A stretch of 64,000 bases of DNA from DATFQE01 sp963733845 (GTDB lineage: Bacteria; Actinomycetota; Thermoleophilia; Gaiellales; Gaiellaceae): positions 148,074 to 212,073 of the forward strand of contig CAVTEM010000004.1 in NCBI GenBank assembly GCA_963733845.1, written 5' to 3'. The notes beneath the pieces are model-generated. The model worked only from the letters and a program-made list of their open reading frames with translations. It made no database searches and was not told the origin of the DNA. The position numbers were made by a program, and so were the translations under genes. Shown in pieces: positions 52,283-61,857 of this stretch. Every line of letters starts with the position of its first letter. Position 1 is the first letter of the stretch.

Positions 52283-54145
52283 GTGGACGCGTTCGACCGC
52301 CTCGCTTCCGTTCTCCTCGACTACGAGCACCGGCCCGAGCAGCTGGCCCTGGCAGCGGCGGTCGAGCGTGCGCTCGCCGACGAGGAACACCTGCTGGCGC
52401 AGGCCGGCACCGGCACGGGCAAGAGCCTCGGCTACCTCGTGCCGGCGCTCGCGTCCGGCCGCCGCGTCGTGGTGGCGACCGCGACGAAGGCGCTCCAGGA
52501 GCAGCTGCTCACGAAGGACGTGCCGCTCGCGGCCGAGGCGCTCGGCCGCAAGGTGCGAGTCGCCGTCGTCAAGGGGCGGCAGAACTACCTCTGCCGCCGG
52601 CGCGTCGAGACGGTCGAGCTCAACGGCCTCGGCCTGCTCGGCGACGAGGCGGGCTACGAGCGGATGCTGCCGTGGATCGGGTCGACCGCGACCGGCGACC
52701 GGGCCGAGCTCGACGAGGAGCCGAGCACGGCGCTGTGGAGCGAGCTCGCGGTCGGCTCCGACCGCTGCCTCGGCCGGCGCTGCGCGCGCGTGTCGACGTG
52801 CTTCGCGGAGGGCGCTCGGCAACGCGCGGCCCAGGCCGACCTGGTGATCGCCAACCACGCCCTCTACTTCGCCGACCTCGCGCTGCGCGAAGGCGGCGAC
52901 GGCGCGCGCGTCCTGCCCGAGCACGACGCCGTCGTCTTCGACGAGGCACACAAGCTCGAGGAAAGCGCTGCGAGCTGGCTCGGGGCACGGATCACCGTCG
53001 CGGCCGTGCGCCGCCTGGCGACCGACGCGGCCCAGGCAGCCTCCGAGGCTCGCGTCGCCCTGCCACCGCGAGCGGAGGCGCGCCTCGAGGCAGCTGCGGA
53101 GGAGCTCCTGCGCCGCGTCGTTCCGCCGAGCGGTCGCAGCCGCGTCCGGCAGCTCCCGCGCGAGGAGGCCCTCGTCCTGATCGACGAGCTCGAGCGGGTC
53201 GCGCAGGCGGCCTGGGGCAAGAACGACGAGCTCGACGCCGTCGCAATCCGTGCTCGCGGGCTCGCCCGTGACGTCGGCATCTGCCTGGAGCCGCCGACGC
53301 CCAACGTGGTCGTCTGGGCCGAGCCGGGCGTGCTCGCACACGCGCCCATCGACGTCTCCGAGCGACTGCGCGACTCGCTCTGGGCCGAGGGGCCGACGGC
53401 GATCCTCGTGTCCGCGACGCTCGAGCACGGGTTCGTCGAGCGGCGACTGGGCCTCGAGCACGCCGACCGCTTCGACGCCGGGTCGCCGTTCGACTTCCGC
53501 ACCCAGGCGCTCCTGTATGTCCCGAAGCGGCTGCGCGAGCCGCGGGAGGAGTCGGTCGCGGAGCAGGTCGAGGCGCTCTGCCTGGCCTCGCGGGGCCGGG
53601 CGCTCGTCCTGACGACGTCCTACCGGATGCTCGGCGAGCTGGCGGGGCGGCTGCGCGAGCGGCTGCCGTACGACGTCCTCGTCCAGGGCGAGGCGCCACG
53701 CGAACGCCTGCTCGAGCGCTTCCGGGCCGAGACGGACTCCGTGCTCGTGGCCACGTCGACGTTCTGGCAGGGCGTCGACGTCGCCGGCGAGTCGCTCTCG
53801 CTGCTCGTGATGGACAAGCTGCCGTTCGCCTCGCCGGGCGACCCGCTGACCGAGGCGCGCTGCGAGCGGATCTCCGAGCAGGGCGGCGACTGGTTCCGCG
53901 ACTACGCGCTGCCGGTCGCGACGCTCCAGCTGCGTCAGGGCTTCGGCCGCCTCGTGCGCGGGCATGCCGACCGCGGCGTGGCGGCGATCCTCGACCCCCG
54001 GCTCTACACGCGCGCCTACGGCGAGCACCTGCTCGAGGCCCTTCCTTCCTGCCCGCTGGTCGACGACCTGGCCGAGGTCGAGCGCTTCTTCGCCGACGAC
54101 GAGGTCAGCGGCGGGCGACCCCTAGCACGTACGGCGCAGACGTAA
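52283..54145 (+). CDS. dinG: DinG/XPD-type ATP-dependent DNA helicase
   Basis: Superfamily 2 helicase of 620 aa. The Q-motif region YEHRPEQLALAAAVE precedes Walker A (AQAGTGTGKSLGYL). Four Cys in NYLCRRR and DRCLGRRCARVSTC are positioned to bind the 4Fe-4S cluster of the XPD group. The DEAH box is VVFDEAHKLE and the C-terminal motor has TSTFWQGVDV and LRQGFGRLVR (motif VI). It unwinds 5'-3', typically on forked DNA or R-loops during repair. GTG 52283 follows a leaderless promoter. The last 41 bases overlap the convergent methyltransferase gene. Confidence 0.92.
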   Translation: MDAFDRLASVLLDYEHRPEQLALAAAVERALADEEHLLAQAGTGTGKSLGYLVPALASGRRVVVATATKALQEQLLTKDVPLAAEALGRKVRVAVVKGRQNYLCRRRVETVELNGLGLLGDEAGYERMLPWIGSTATGDRAELDEEPSTALWSELAVGSDRCLGRRCARVSTCFAEGARQRAAQADLVIANHALYFADLALREGGDGARVLPEHDAVVFDEAHKLEESAASWLGARITVAAVRRLATDAAQAASEARVALPPRAEARLEAAAEELLRRVVPPSGRSRVRQLPREEALVLIDELERVAQAAWGKNDELDAVAIRARGLARDVGICLEPPTPNVVVWAEPGVLAHAPIDVSERLRDSLWAEGPTAILVSATLEHGFVERRLGLEHADRFDAGSPFDFRTQALLYVPKRLREPREESVAEQVEALCLASRGRALVLTTSYRMLGELAGRLRERLPYDVLVQGEAPRERLLERFRAETDSVLVATSTFWQGVDVAGESLSLLVMDKLPFASPGDPLTEARCERISEQGGDWFRDYALPVATLQLRQGFGRLVRGHADRGVAAILDPRLYTRAYGEHLLEALPSCPLVDDLAEVERFFADDEVSGGRPLARTAQT

Positions 54146-54757
54146 CCGTCAGCCAGCGACGAGGCGTGGAAGCCGCGCTCCACCTCCGCGACCTCGAAGC
54201 CCCGCGGCCTCGATCGCGGCGAGCGTGTCGCGGGTGGTGTGGCAACCGCCGAGCGCACGCGTCCAGAACAGCGCGTCGCCGGCGCGCTGGACCGCTCGGA
54301 GCGCGGCTCGCGGCGAGCGCACGTGCTCCCAGAAGCGGAGCTCCCCGCCGGGCCGGAGCACGCGGCGCAGCTCGGCGAGAGCCGCGGCGGGCTCCGGCAC
54401 GCTGCAGAGGACGCCCATCACGACGGCCACGTCGAATGTCCCGTCCTCCGCGGGCAGCGCCTCGGCGACTCCCTCGACCACCTCGATCGGAACCGCCGCG
54501 CTCCGCGCCCGCTCGGCGGCGTTCTCCCGCGCGGTCGGATCCGGCTCGACGGCGAGCACGCTCGCCGCGCCGGGCGGGTAGTGCTCGAACGAGCGGCCGT
54601 CGCCCGAGCCCACCTCGATCACCCGCCCACCGGTGACGCCGGAGAGCAGGCGCCTCCTCAGCTCGCGGAAGACGGGGTCGGGACGCCGCTCCTCGCGGCG
54701 CTCGAGGTAGGCCGCGAAGCGCGATTGTCGAGGTCCGTACAGGGTCGACCCGGTCAC
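54105..54757 (-). CDS. class I SAM-dependent methyltransferase (frameshifted)
   Basis: About 217 aa after removal of two insertions near 54200-54203 and 54153-54156. Motif I is VIEVGSGDGRSFEHYP and the acidic end of strand 2 is LAVEPDPT. FDVAVVMGVLCSVPEPAAAL and LRRVLRPGGELRFWEHV are the usual later motifs. The corrected end reads APYVLGVARR, typical of Methyltransf_11 proteins. The substrate is unknown. The GTG start lies eight bases after a GATAAT-like -10 placed within a 17-base palindrome. Confidence 0.82.
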
Positions 54758-54759
54758 GG

Positions 54760-54776
54760 GCGACGATTATCGTCGC
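54760..54776. promoter_or_regulatory. 17-base palindrome at the methyltransferase promoter
   Basis: GCGACGAT and ATCGTCGC flank a single T, a perfect palindrome. It begins three bases from the methyltransferase GTG and contains the probable -10, as expected of a repressor operator. Confidence 0.5.
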
Positions 54777-54923
54777 GCTGACGGTGTCGCTGCGCGCGAC
54801 TGTCCGCCGGGGCACAGCCCGCGGACGCCACTACCTGACGAGCGGCGTCGAAGCTCCTCAAGCGAGAGGACGACGGCGCCGCGCGACATTGCTACGTTCC
54901 TGGGCGGCTAGCACGTCGAGCGA

Positions 54924-55487
54924 GATGGGCAAGATCGTGTCAGCGGGAACGTCACGCTCGACGGAGTCGTCGAGGACCCGGCCGGTGCGGAAGGGTTCGA
55001 GGCGCTGCGGCTGGGTCGGTCGTGTCGGCGACGGGGTCGCGATGATGCGGCCAGGCCTGCTGGACGAGGCGCTGGCGCGGAGGCCCAGTCTTCGTGTCGG
55101 CGAACGCTACGAGTTCTCGCGGCGCGTGGCCATCCCGGACGTGGCGAACTGGCGGACAGGTTGAACGACATGCCCAAGTACGTCGTGTCCTCGACCCTCA
55201 AGGATCCCGACTGGAACAACTCGACGGAGCTTGCTGGGACGTCGATGCAGGAGGTCTCGAAGCTGAAGGAGGAGCTAGACGGAGAGATCGTCGTCGCCGG
55301 CAGCATCCGGCTCGTCCGTACGCTGATGGAGAACGACCTGGTCGACGAGCTGCGGCTGATGATCTACCCGGTCGTGCTCGGGGCGGGCGAGCGCCTCTTC
55401 GGCGAGACCAGCGACCAAAGGCCGGTGCGCCTCGTCGAGACCCGGACCGTCGACGACCTCGCCTACCTCACCTACGAGTCCGTCTGA
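54924..55487 (+). pseudogene. dihydrofolate reductase/RibD C-terminal family protein, disrupted
   Basis: The DNA encodes a RibD C-terminal-like reductase in pieces across all three frames: MGKIV, then VSGNVTLDGVVEDPAGAEGF, then GWVGRVGDGVAMMRPGLLDE, then LADRLNDMPKYVVSSTLKDP. The last 100 residues (LDGEIVVAGSIRLVRTLMEN, VLGAGERLFGETSD) are intact to the stop at 55487. The shifts go in both directions and number at least five. This differs from the +1-only breaks elsewhere and suggests real decay, though poor sequence cannot be excluded. Intact relatives are NADPH-dependent reductases of about 185 aa. Confidence 0.65.
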
Positions 55488-55614
55488 AACGTCAATACCC
55501 TGGCGACGCGCCGCCGAATGGGGCTAGGCGCCTCGGGGGACATTCGTGAACGCTGGCCCAGCCGAGGATGTTTGAGCCGTGAAGTGGTAAGGGTCGCCCA
55601 ACAAGGGCAACAAC

Positions 55615-56163
55615 ATGCCGATGCGGACGACCCGAGCGCTGAAGCCTGACGACCTCCATCGTTGCAGCGTTTGGGAGGAAGTCGGGACAGGAGACGGTGG
55701 GCCGTATGGGGGCGACCTTCGCCCACGCCCGGATCTGGTGCGCGCCGACGACCCTGAGAGCGAGACGGGGATGTTCGTCGTCGCGACCGACTTCACACTC
55801 GCGGATGGCGGCAGCCTCGTCGGTTACTGCACGCCGACACCTGTCGCCGTCGTCAAGATGCGCGGCTGGCTCCGCGGCCTCGGACTCCTCCAACCGGCGA
55901 TCGTGCTCGATGACGGACAGGTTCCGTTCTGGTCAAAGGACGAGCCGGAGCAGATGGCGATCCAGGCGCTTTACGACCGCCTCCAACGTCAGCCGCAGCA
56001 GGTGTTTCCGGCCACGTACGAAGCCCGCGTCGACGTGCCCTCCGATCACTTCGCGTCGGGTCGCCTCGAGGGCTTCTACTTCAAGCGGCATCCCCCGTTC
56101 ACGACGCCGTTCCCCGCGTTGAACCGCACTCTTCTCGCAGCGAGGCTCGGCAAGGTGCGTTAG
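55615..56163 (+). CDS. hypothetical protein of unusual composition
   Basis: Product of 182 aa starting at ATG 55615 after a weak AAGGGC. It has no signal or membrane segment. The sequence mixes Trp/Phe-rich strands (DGQVPFWSKDEPEQMAIQAL) with a C-terminal GFYFKRHPPFTTPFPALNR. I do not recognise the family. Codon use is less GC-rich at third positions than in the neighbours and the gene stands alone between a decayed reductase gene and a stress-type gene, so it may have been acquired. Confidence 0.55.
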   Translation: MPMRTTRALKPDDLHRCSVWEEVGTGDGGPYGGDLRPRPDLVRADDPESETGMFVVATDFTLADGGSLVGYCTPTPVAVVKMRGWLRGLGLLQPAIVLDDGQVPFWSKDEPEQMAIQALYDRLQRQPQQVFPATYEARVDVPSDHFASGRLEGFYFKRHPPFTTPFPALNRTLLAARLGKVR

Positions 56164-56287
56164 CGGGCAGCGACGGCGATCCTCCTCGACGAGAGCTTCA
56201 TCGCAGCTTCACCCCCGCCTTAGGCGGCTCTCAGACGGGTCCGGTCTCCTGCGACGAGACCGAACACCGACCTGGAAGGAGAGCGTC

Positions 56288-56641
56288 ATGACCAAGCACA
56301 TCCTCGTGATCGCGGACGGGATCGCCACCGGCGACGAGCTCCAAGCGGCGGTCGCCGGCCCGGGCGGGGGCGCCACCCGGGTGCTCGTCGTCGCGCCAGC
56401 ACTTCACTCGACTCGCAGCTGCATCGCGCGGCTCGCGGCGCGGGGCATCCACGCGGAGGGGACGATCGGGGACGGCGAGCCGCTGCGCGCGGCGATCGAC
56501 GCGCTCCGGCTCTTCCCCGCCGACGAGATCGTGCTCGCGACCCGGGACTCGGACCGCCTCGTCGAGCGGGTCGCGGAGCACTTCGACGGCCCGATCCTCG
56601 ACGTCGTCGGCGCCCGCGAGCACAGACTCGCGGCTGCGTAG
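56288..56641 (+). CDS. small Rossmann-like (Usp-type) protein
   Basis: Product of 117 aa with a strand-helix pattern like half of a universal stress protein: HILVIADGIATGDELQAAV, ATRVLVVAPALHSTRS, and FPADEIVLATRDSDRLVERV. The usual Usp ATP-binding Gly motif is missing, so nucleotide binding is doubtful. The ATG is preceded by a strong GGAAGGAG. It is a single gene with its own 120-base upstream region. Confidence 0.65.
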   Translation: MTKHILVIADGIATGDELQAAVAGPGGGATRVLVVAPALHSTRSCIARLAARGIHAEGTIGDGEPLRAAIDALRLFPADEIVLATRDSDRLVERVAEHFDGPILDVVGAREHRLAAA

Positions 56642-56647
56642 GGTCCG

Positions 56648-56653
56648 TATCAT
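56648..56653 (+). promoter_or_regulatory. -10 box of the cupin gene
   Basis: TATCAT exactly six bases before ATG 56660, a clear leaderless promoter. Confidence 0.5.
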
Positions 56654-56659
56654 CGGGCC

Positions 56660-57220
56660 ATGGTCCCGGAGGCCAGGCTCGAGGAGACGGAGGCCGGGCT
56701 CTTGCCCGTGAGCCCGGGCTGGTTCGTGCTGAACGCGCGTGACACACGCTGGTTCGAGAAGCCGGGCCAGGGGCACAGCGTGCCCCTCACCGGGTACGAC
56801 GAGTACGAGGCCGAGACCTTCTTCCCCATGCTCGGGATGGCGATCCGAGTGGTCGAGCCCGGGGAGCCGACCGGGACCTACCACTGGGAGACCGAGCAGG
56901 AGGACTTCCTCGTCCTGCACGGCGAGGCGGTGCTCATCGTCGAGGGGCAGGAGCGGCCGCTCAAGCAATGGGACTTCGTGCACTGTCCTCCCGAGACGAA
57001 GCACGCGTTCGCGGGCGCCGGCGACGGGCCGTGCGTCCTGCTGTGCGCGAGCTCGCGACAGTTCCAGAAGGACGGCCCGTGGGGCTTCTCCTGTGCCGAC
57101 GAGACGGCCGCACGCTACAACGCGAGCTCGCCCGAGGACACCCAGGACAACGACATCGCGGACGCGCGCTTCCCGCCGCCCCGGGAGACGCGTTACAAGG
57201 ACGGCCTGCTACCGGAGTAG
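56660..57220 (+). CDS. cytoplasmic cupin-domain protein
   Basis: Product of 186 aa with one cupin barrel. Motif 1 contains GTYHWETEQEDFLVLHGEA with His/Glu metal ligands, and motif 2 is DFVHCPPETKHAFAGAG. The N-terminal part reads SPGWFVLNARDTRW. A C-terminal extension (DETAARYNASSPEDTQDND) is typical of a group of cupins of unknown substrate in soil actinobacteria. It has no signal peptide. The start is set by the TATCAT box six bases upstream. Confidence 0.82.
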   Translation: MVPEARLEETEAGLLPVSPGWFVLNARDTRWFEKPGQGHSVPLTGYDEYEAETFFPMLGMAIRVVEPGEPTGTYHWETEQEDFLVLHGEAVLIVEGQERPLKQWDFVHCPPETKHAFAGAGDGPCVLLCASSRQFQKDGPWGFSCADETAARYNASSPEDTQDNDIADARFPPPRETRYKDGLLPE

Positions 57221-57303
57221 CGCCTTGGCGCGCACCCGGCGCGGTGGTAGGGTCGCGCCCGATCTCGCCCCTTCGAGTCGGGTCCCGGGCAAGGAGGTAG
57301 ACC

Positions 57304-58092
57304 ATGCTCTCGTCGCGAGCCGCGCGCATCGGCGTGCTGGTGTCCTCGCTGTTGGCGCTCAGCATCGTTGCGACGCCCGTCGCAGCCGGCGCCGACCGCT
57401 ACGTCGCGCTGGGCGACAGCTTCTCTTCGGGCGTCGGCACCGGCAGCTACACACTGTCCAGCTCTTGCCGGCGCGGCGTGTTCGCCTACCCCTGGCTGGT
57501 GGCCCAGCAGCGCGCCGACACGTCGTTGACGTTCGTCGCCTGCTCGGGCGCGACGACCTCGAGCCTGCTGTCGAACCAGATCGCTTCGGTGACGGCCGAC
57601 ACCACCATCGTCACCGTCACGATCGGCGGCAACGACATCGGCTTCGCCGACCTGATCGTGCAGTGCACGCTCGCCAGTTGCTCGACCGCGCTCGACAACA
57701 CGCGCGCCGGCCTCCGCACGGTTCTGGCCCCGCGGCTCGATGCGGTGTACTCCGCGATCCGGAGCCGTGCGCTCAGCGCACGGGTCGTCGTCCTCGGCTA
57801 CCCGTTCATCTTCTCGTCCGCGAGTTGCTTCGGCTCCTTCGGGATCACGTCGACCGAGCGAACGAAGGCCAACCAGCTCTCCGACGCGATCGACCAGCTG
57901 AGCAGGGAGCGGGCCGGCCTGGCCGGGGTGACGTATACGAGCGCGATCGCAGCCTTCACCGGCCACGCGGTGTGCTCGGGGAGCGCGTGGCTGAACGGCC
58001 TCAACCTCTTCGCCACCGTCGAGAGCTACCACCCCAACCGCAACGGCAACAGCAGCGGGTACGCGCCGCTGGTGCACTCGGCCCTCCGGTAG
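57304..58092 (+). CDS. secreted SGNH/GDSL hydrolase
   Basis: Product of 262 aa with a signal peptide (about residues 1-28). The four SGNH blocks are visible: Ser in ALGDSFSSGVG, Gly in CSGATTSS, Asn in IGGNDIGF, and the Asp/His region ending SYHPNRNGNS. Six Cys suggest three disulfides, as in the Streptomyces lipase/esterase type. It probably hydrolyses extracellular esters. The ATG follows GCAAGGAGGTAGACC. The 3' end lies eight bases from the convergent cyclase-YHS gene. Confidence 0.88.
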   Translation: MLSSRAARIGVLVSSLLALSIVATPVAAGADRYVALGDSFSSGVGTGSYTLSSSCRRGVFAYPWLVAQQRADTSLTFVACSGATTSSLLSNQIASVTADTTIVTVTIGGNDIGFADLIVQCTLASCSTALDNTRAGLRTVLAPRLDAVYSAIRSRALSARVVVLGYPFIFSSASCFGSFGITSTERTKANQLSDAIDQLSRERAGLAGVTYTSAIAAFTGHAVCSGSAWLNGLNLFATVESYHPNRNGNSSGYAPLVHSALR

Positions 58093-58100
58093 ACGCGAGG

Positions 58101-58760
58101 TCAGTCCGCGGCGAACCGCTCGGGTTGCCGGGCGAACTCGCCCGCGCACGCGAGCGAGCAGAAGAAGTACGCGTTCCCGTCGTGGAGCAGGCGCCCCGGC
58201 GCGCGCTCGGGATCCACTGCCATCCGGCATACCGGGTCGACGGGGAGCTGATCGGCCGTCTCGCCGACGTCGAGCGCGGCGAAGATCTCGACCGGCTCGC
58301 TGACGTTCCTGAGTGCGTGCCTGCCGCGGGACTCGTAGACGACGCCGTCGAGGTCGGGCACGAGGGCAGCGGTCGATCCCGACACCAGCACTTCGCCGCC
58401 CGCCGCGAGCGCGGAGACACGGGCCGCGAGGTTCACGGCCGCACCGAAGTAGTCGCCGTCCCGCTCGATCGCGGAGCCGTGGTGCAGGCCGACGCGGATC
58501 GCCGGTGCGCCGTGCTCGCCGAAGACGCCGCGCACGATCCGGAGCCCGAGCCGGATCGCCGGCCCGGGCTCGGGGATGCGAAGCATGAGCGCGTCGCCGA
58601 TCGTCTTCACGTGCTCGCCGCCCACGGCCGGAAGCTCCGCGGCGACCGAGTCCCCGAACCGCTCGATGAGCACGACGGCCTCCTCGTCACCGTGGGCCTC
58701 GGTCAGTGCGGTGAAGCCCGCGATGTCGGCGAAGACGAAGCTGGCGGTCGATTCGGCCAC
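58101..58760 (-). CDS. class III nucleotide cyclase fused to a YHS domain
   Basis: Product of 219 aa. Residues 1-160 are a cyclase catalytic domain with FVFADIAGFTALTEAHGDEE (first metal Asp), KTIGDALMLR (second Asp) and AAVNLAARVSALA (transition-state Asn and Arg). Residues 175-219 are a YHS domain, VDPVCRMAVDPERAPGRLLH then YFFCSLACAGEFARQPERF, a short metal-binding module. It should make cAMP or cGMP under control of a metal or thiol signal, though that link is inference. GTG 58760 lies 11 bases from a TAGGTT box. Confidence 0.85.
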   Translation of the reverse strand: MAESTASFVFADIAGFTALTEAHGDEEAVVLIERFGDSVAAELPAVGGEHVKTIGDALMLRIPEPGPAIRLGLRIVRGVFGEHGAPAIRVGLHHGSAIERDGDYFGAAVNLAARVSALAAGGEVLVSGSTAALVPDLDGVVYESRGRHALRNVSEPVEIFAALDVGETADQLPVDPVCRMAVDPERAPGRLLHDGNAYFFCSLACAGEFARQPERFAAD

Positions 58761-58818
58761 GGCGCGTCCGAAACCTAGCGTCCGCCTCGTTTCGGCCGCG
58801 CTAGCTCGTACCCGACCG

Positions 58819-59758
58819 CTAGGCGATGGGCTCCTGTACACGCGCAAAGACGACTCCGTAGCCTGAACCCGAGGCGCGGGTGCGCCGCATCACCTCGCCG
58901 CCGTTCGAGTCGTTGTCGATCGAGGTATTGCCCTCGATCGCAGTGAACTGCGTCGACGACACCCACTTCTCGAAGAGCCCGATGTGGTCAGGCTCCCCGT
59001 CGCGGGTCCAGTCGTAGATCACCAGATCCCCGGGCTCGGGGCTCGAGACCACGGACAGGCCGTAACGACCCTTTTTGGCGTCGTTCAGCACGTAGGGCAC
59101 GTACGCGTACCTGTTCCCCCGCGAAAACGTCGGAGAATCGGTACCGACCTTCTGAGCGCCTATCTCGTAGCAGTAGGTCACGAACATGGCGCACCAGAAG
59201 TCGATCATCCCGTACCACTCGCTGAACTTGACCCGGTTCGAGTTGGGCGGCGACTCCTTCGTCCCGATCCACCTGCTCGCTTCCGCCAGCGCCGCAGCGC
59301 GAACAGTCCCCGTCGGCGGTGGAATCGGCGAGCCCTTGAACGTGTCCCAGGCCTCGATCAGGAGCGCTGGGCGACCGCATCGATCGCGTGCTCGCCGGCG
59401 TGAGGAAGCCCGTTAGGGATCTTGACCGAGCGCAGGAGGTTGAACGTGCGCTCGCCGATCCAGCCGCTCGCCGGCCGCAGGTGCGCCTGCCGCTGCACGC
59501 CTGCGATTCCTGAATCGGCCGCGTTTCCGCCGTTCTTCCCGTGCGCGAACGTCTGGAGTACGTCTCGTCCCAACCATCGGGATCCCACTCCCAGCGGCCG
59601 AGGCGAGCAGCCGCGCGCTTGTACGCGACCACGTCCGGGCCGTCGATCGACGGCCGTTTCCCCTGCTCGGCCACATCCGGCGGGTAAAGCGGGCGTGGAA
59701 ACCCGGGCAGGTCGACCATCTTTCCGCCTCGGTAACGCTCTTCTGCCCATCGAGGCAT
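58819..59758 (-). CDS. peptidoglycan-binding CHAP-domain hydrolase (frameshifted)
   Basis: About 312 aa if two breaks, near 59560 and 59355, are repaired; each acts as -1 (or +2). The N-terminal part includes SIDGPDVVAYKRAAARLG. A PG_binding_1-like helix bundle follows (SGWIGERTFNLLRSVKIP). The C-terminal CHAP domain has its Cys in DFWCAMFVTYCYE, the His in EPDHIGLFEKW and the polar residue in AIEGNTSIDND. The enzyme would cut peptidoglycan peptide bonds. No signal peptide is visible, which suits a phage-type endolysin or a non-classical route. The ATG follows AAAGGAGAAAG. Confidence 0.75.
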
Positions 59759-59917
59759 TGCTTTCTCCTTTCGCGGCGAGCCGGGGGCCGCCGGTGAGCC
59801 ACCCGGGAGGCCGCGTCCTCAGGGTGCGTAGTGCTGTACCACGACGCTACGACGAAGCAAGGGGGCGGTCGTTCACGCGAACGACACCCGTACCGTCACG
59901 CCCTTTACAGACGCCGG

Positions 59918-60964
59918 CTACGCGCCAGAGACCGATGCGCTGCGCGGGTTCCAGGCGAGCCGTGCGGCAGAGGCGCCGTGGATCTCGGCGAGTCGGCGGA
60001 TCTTGCCGGTGGCGACGTCGAGGGCGTAGACGCGGAGGAGCATGTCGGAGGTCGGGGAAGCTAGGTCGGCGCCTCCGACCGAGAAGGCGACCTCGCGGCC
60101 GTCAGGCGACCAGCTGAAGCCGTCGTACTCGACCACTGCGGGATCGCGCTCGGGATCAGGCCGCGCAGCGGTAGTCTCCTCGCGTCCGCCTCGTTCGCGA
60201 CGACCACGTGTGGCCCCGCAGGTAGACGAGAGAGCGACCGTCACGCGACAGAGTGAAGTCCGGGCTCGCTCGAGGCGCGAGGACGCGTCTGCGGCCGTCG
60301 AGTCGTATGAGCTCGATCGCCCACACTTCCGTTCCGGCGACCCGTCGAGCGATCACGACAGCCGTCCCATCGGGGAGCCACTGCGGGCGCGCTCGAAATG
60401 TCGGCCGGACTCAGGGCCGCGCGTCCTCGCGACGATGCGAGGCGTGCCCCCCGTGAGAGGCACGAGCTGGAGCCTCGACCCAACGAGCTGCCCGGTGCGC
60501 TTCGTCCGCCTGTAGCGCAGGTACGCCACCGTTTCTCCGTCCGGCGACAAGGCAGGCGCCATGCCCGGAGCCACGAGTCGATCCGCTCCCGTCCTCGGTC
60601 CAGGAGCCGAATGCCGTTGCCCTCGAAGAGCAACGATCGGCCGTCCGGCGTCCACTGCACTTCGCCTCCAATGCCAACGTCGAGCAGGAAGGGGCGGTCG
60701 TCGACCCAGATCCTGCCGTCGAAGTCGCCCTTGTAGGCCAATCGTCTCCCGTCGGGCGACCACGCCGGCCCGACACCCGATCTGCGTTCCTCGACCTTCC
60801 CGTTCTCCACGACGTAGAGCGCAATCGGATCTGTCGAAACGGCTAGCTCCCAGCGGCGTCTCACCCTGAAGCGAGCGAGACACGAGCACAAAACCGAACG
60901 CGAGCACGCCCACGAGCACCAACGCGAGCAACGCTGCACGCGAGAGTGACGCGACCTCGGCCAC
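59918..60964 (-). CDS. membrane-anchored PD40 beta-propeller protein (frameshifted)
   Basis: About 345 aa spread over several frames. After a GTG near 60964, one hydrophobic helix (LLALVLVGVLAFGFVLV) anchors the protein. WD40-like/PD40 blades follow: GPAWSPDGRRLAYKGDF, VQWTPDGRSLLFEGNG, ALSPDGETVAYLRYRR, FTLSRDGRSLVYLRG and FSWSPDGREVAFSVGG. At least three frame breaks (about 60850, 60590 and 60200-60400) separate the blades. Such TolB-like domains bind proteins or ligands outside the membrane; no enzymatic part is seen. It may be a pseudogene or a badly read gene. Confidence 0.65.
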
Positions 60965-61069
60965 GCCATCCCGCCACCCGCTCGCACCCACTCATCTACC
61001 CCCACAGGGGCGCCACGCAACGCAATCCAGACGCGGTTCGTGACCGCGAATCCGTGCTCTACTGAGCCT

Positions 61070-61775
61070 CTAGTCCGTCTGCGCCTCGCCCTTCACCTCG
61101 ATCGCCGTGAGCTTGCCCTTGTCCCAGTACATCTGGACGTCCTCCGTGTGCTTCTTCGCATCGCACCGCGACGGTGGTGGAGTCGACGCCGGGCGCGGTG
61201 GTCACGACGGCCATCAACTTGACCTGCTCGCTCGTCTGGCGTTCCTCGTCTCGAGACCTTCGCCGAGGTAGGGCGCATCGTCGACGATCTTCGGTGTCGC
61301 TCTCGACGAGGGCGCAGGTGGAGCCGTTGTTCCGGAAATCGTCGAGCAGGGCGAGCTTGGCCTGAACGAGCGAGCTCCCCGCCGGGAGGTGGACCACCAT
61401 GAGGTTCGGGCAGTTCAGCATGTCGGAGCAATCCTCGACGGACCCCCAAGACGGTCCACCGTCGTCGACGCGTAGGCGCGGAGCGTCGAGCGAGGTGCGG
61501 GCTCCGGGCGAGAGATCGGCGAGCACGACGCTCTCGTCGAGGATCTCCGAGCCGCGGACGGCATCCGCCTGGATCTCGGGCGAGCGCACCGCATCCGCCT
61601 GGATCTGCTCCGCCCCGACGCTGTCGCGCGGCAGGACAATCGCCGCGGTCGCCGTCCCGGTCAGCGCGAGGAACACCCCCAGCGTGGCCATGACGTTGGC
61701 GTAGCTCAGCCGTGCGCGCAGGCGGGCGAGGAACCTGTCTCGGTGCTCGTCGGCGTGCGGTCTCGTGTCACTCAT
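61070..61775 (-). CDS. single-pass membrane/secreted protein (frameshifted)
   Basis: About 235 aa. After a charged start, LSYANVMATLGVFLALTGTA forms one membrane helix, an opening very common in thermoleophilian extracellular proteins. Pentapeptide-like repeats follow (QIQADAVRSPEIQADAVRG), then a beta-rich domain with two Cys (DCSDMLNC). Frame breaks near 61260-61290 and 61150-61160 separate it from the end KKHTEDVQMYWDKGKLTAIE. ATG 61775 has a GGGGGAG ribosome-binding site. Function unknown. Confidence 0.65.
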
Positions 61776-61857
61776 GACTCCCCCTCAATCGGCTAGGCGT
61801 GGACGTTCTGTCATTGCCTTCGAGGCTAGGCCGCACCTGCCTGAGCCTCTAGCTGGA

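Noticed and set aside
55094..55164. In-frame TGA in the reductase gene as a possible selenocysteine codon
   Set aside because: The TGA lies in a region already out of frame; the conserved protein continues in another frame through normal codons.
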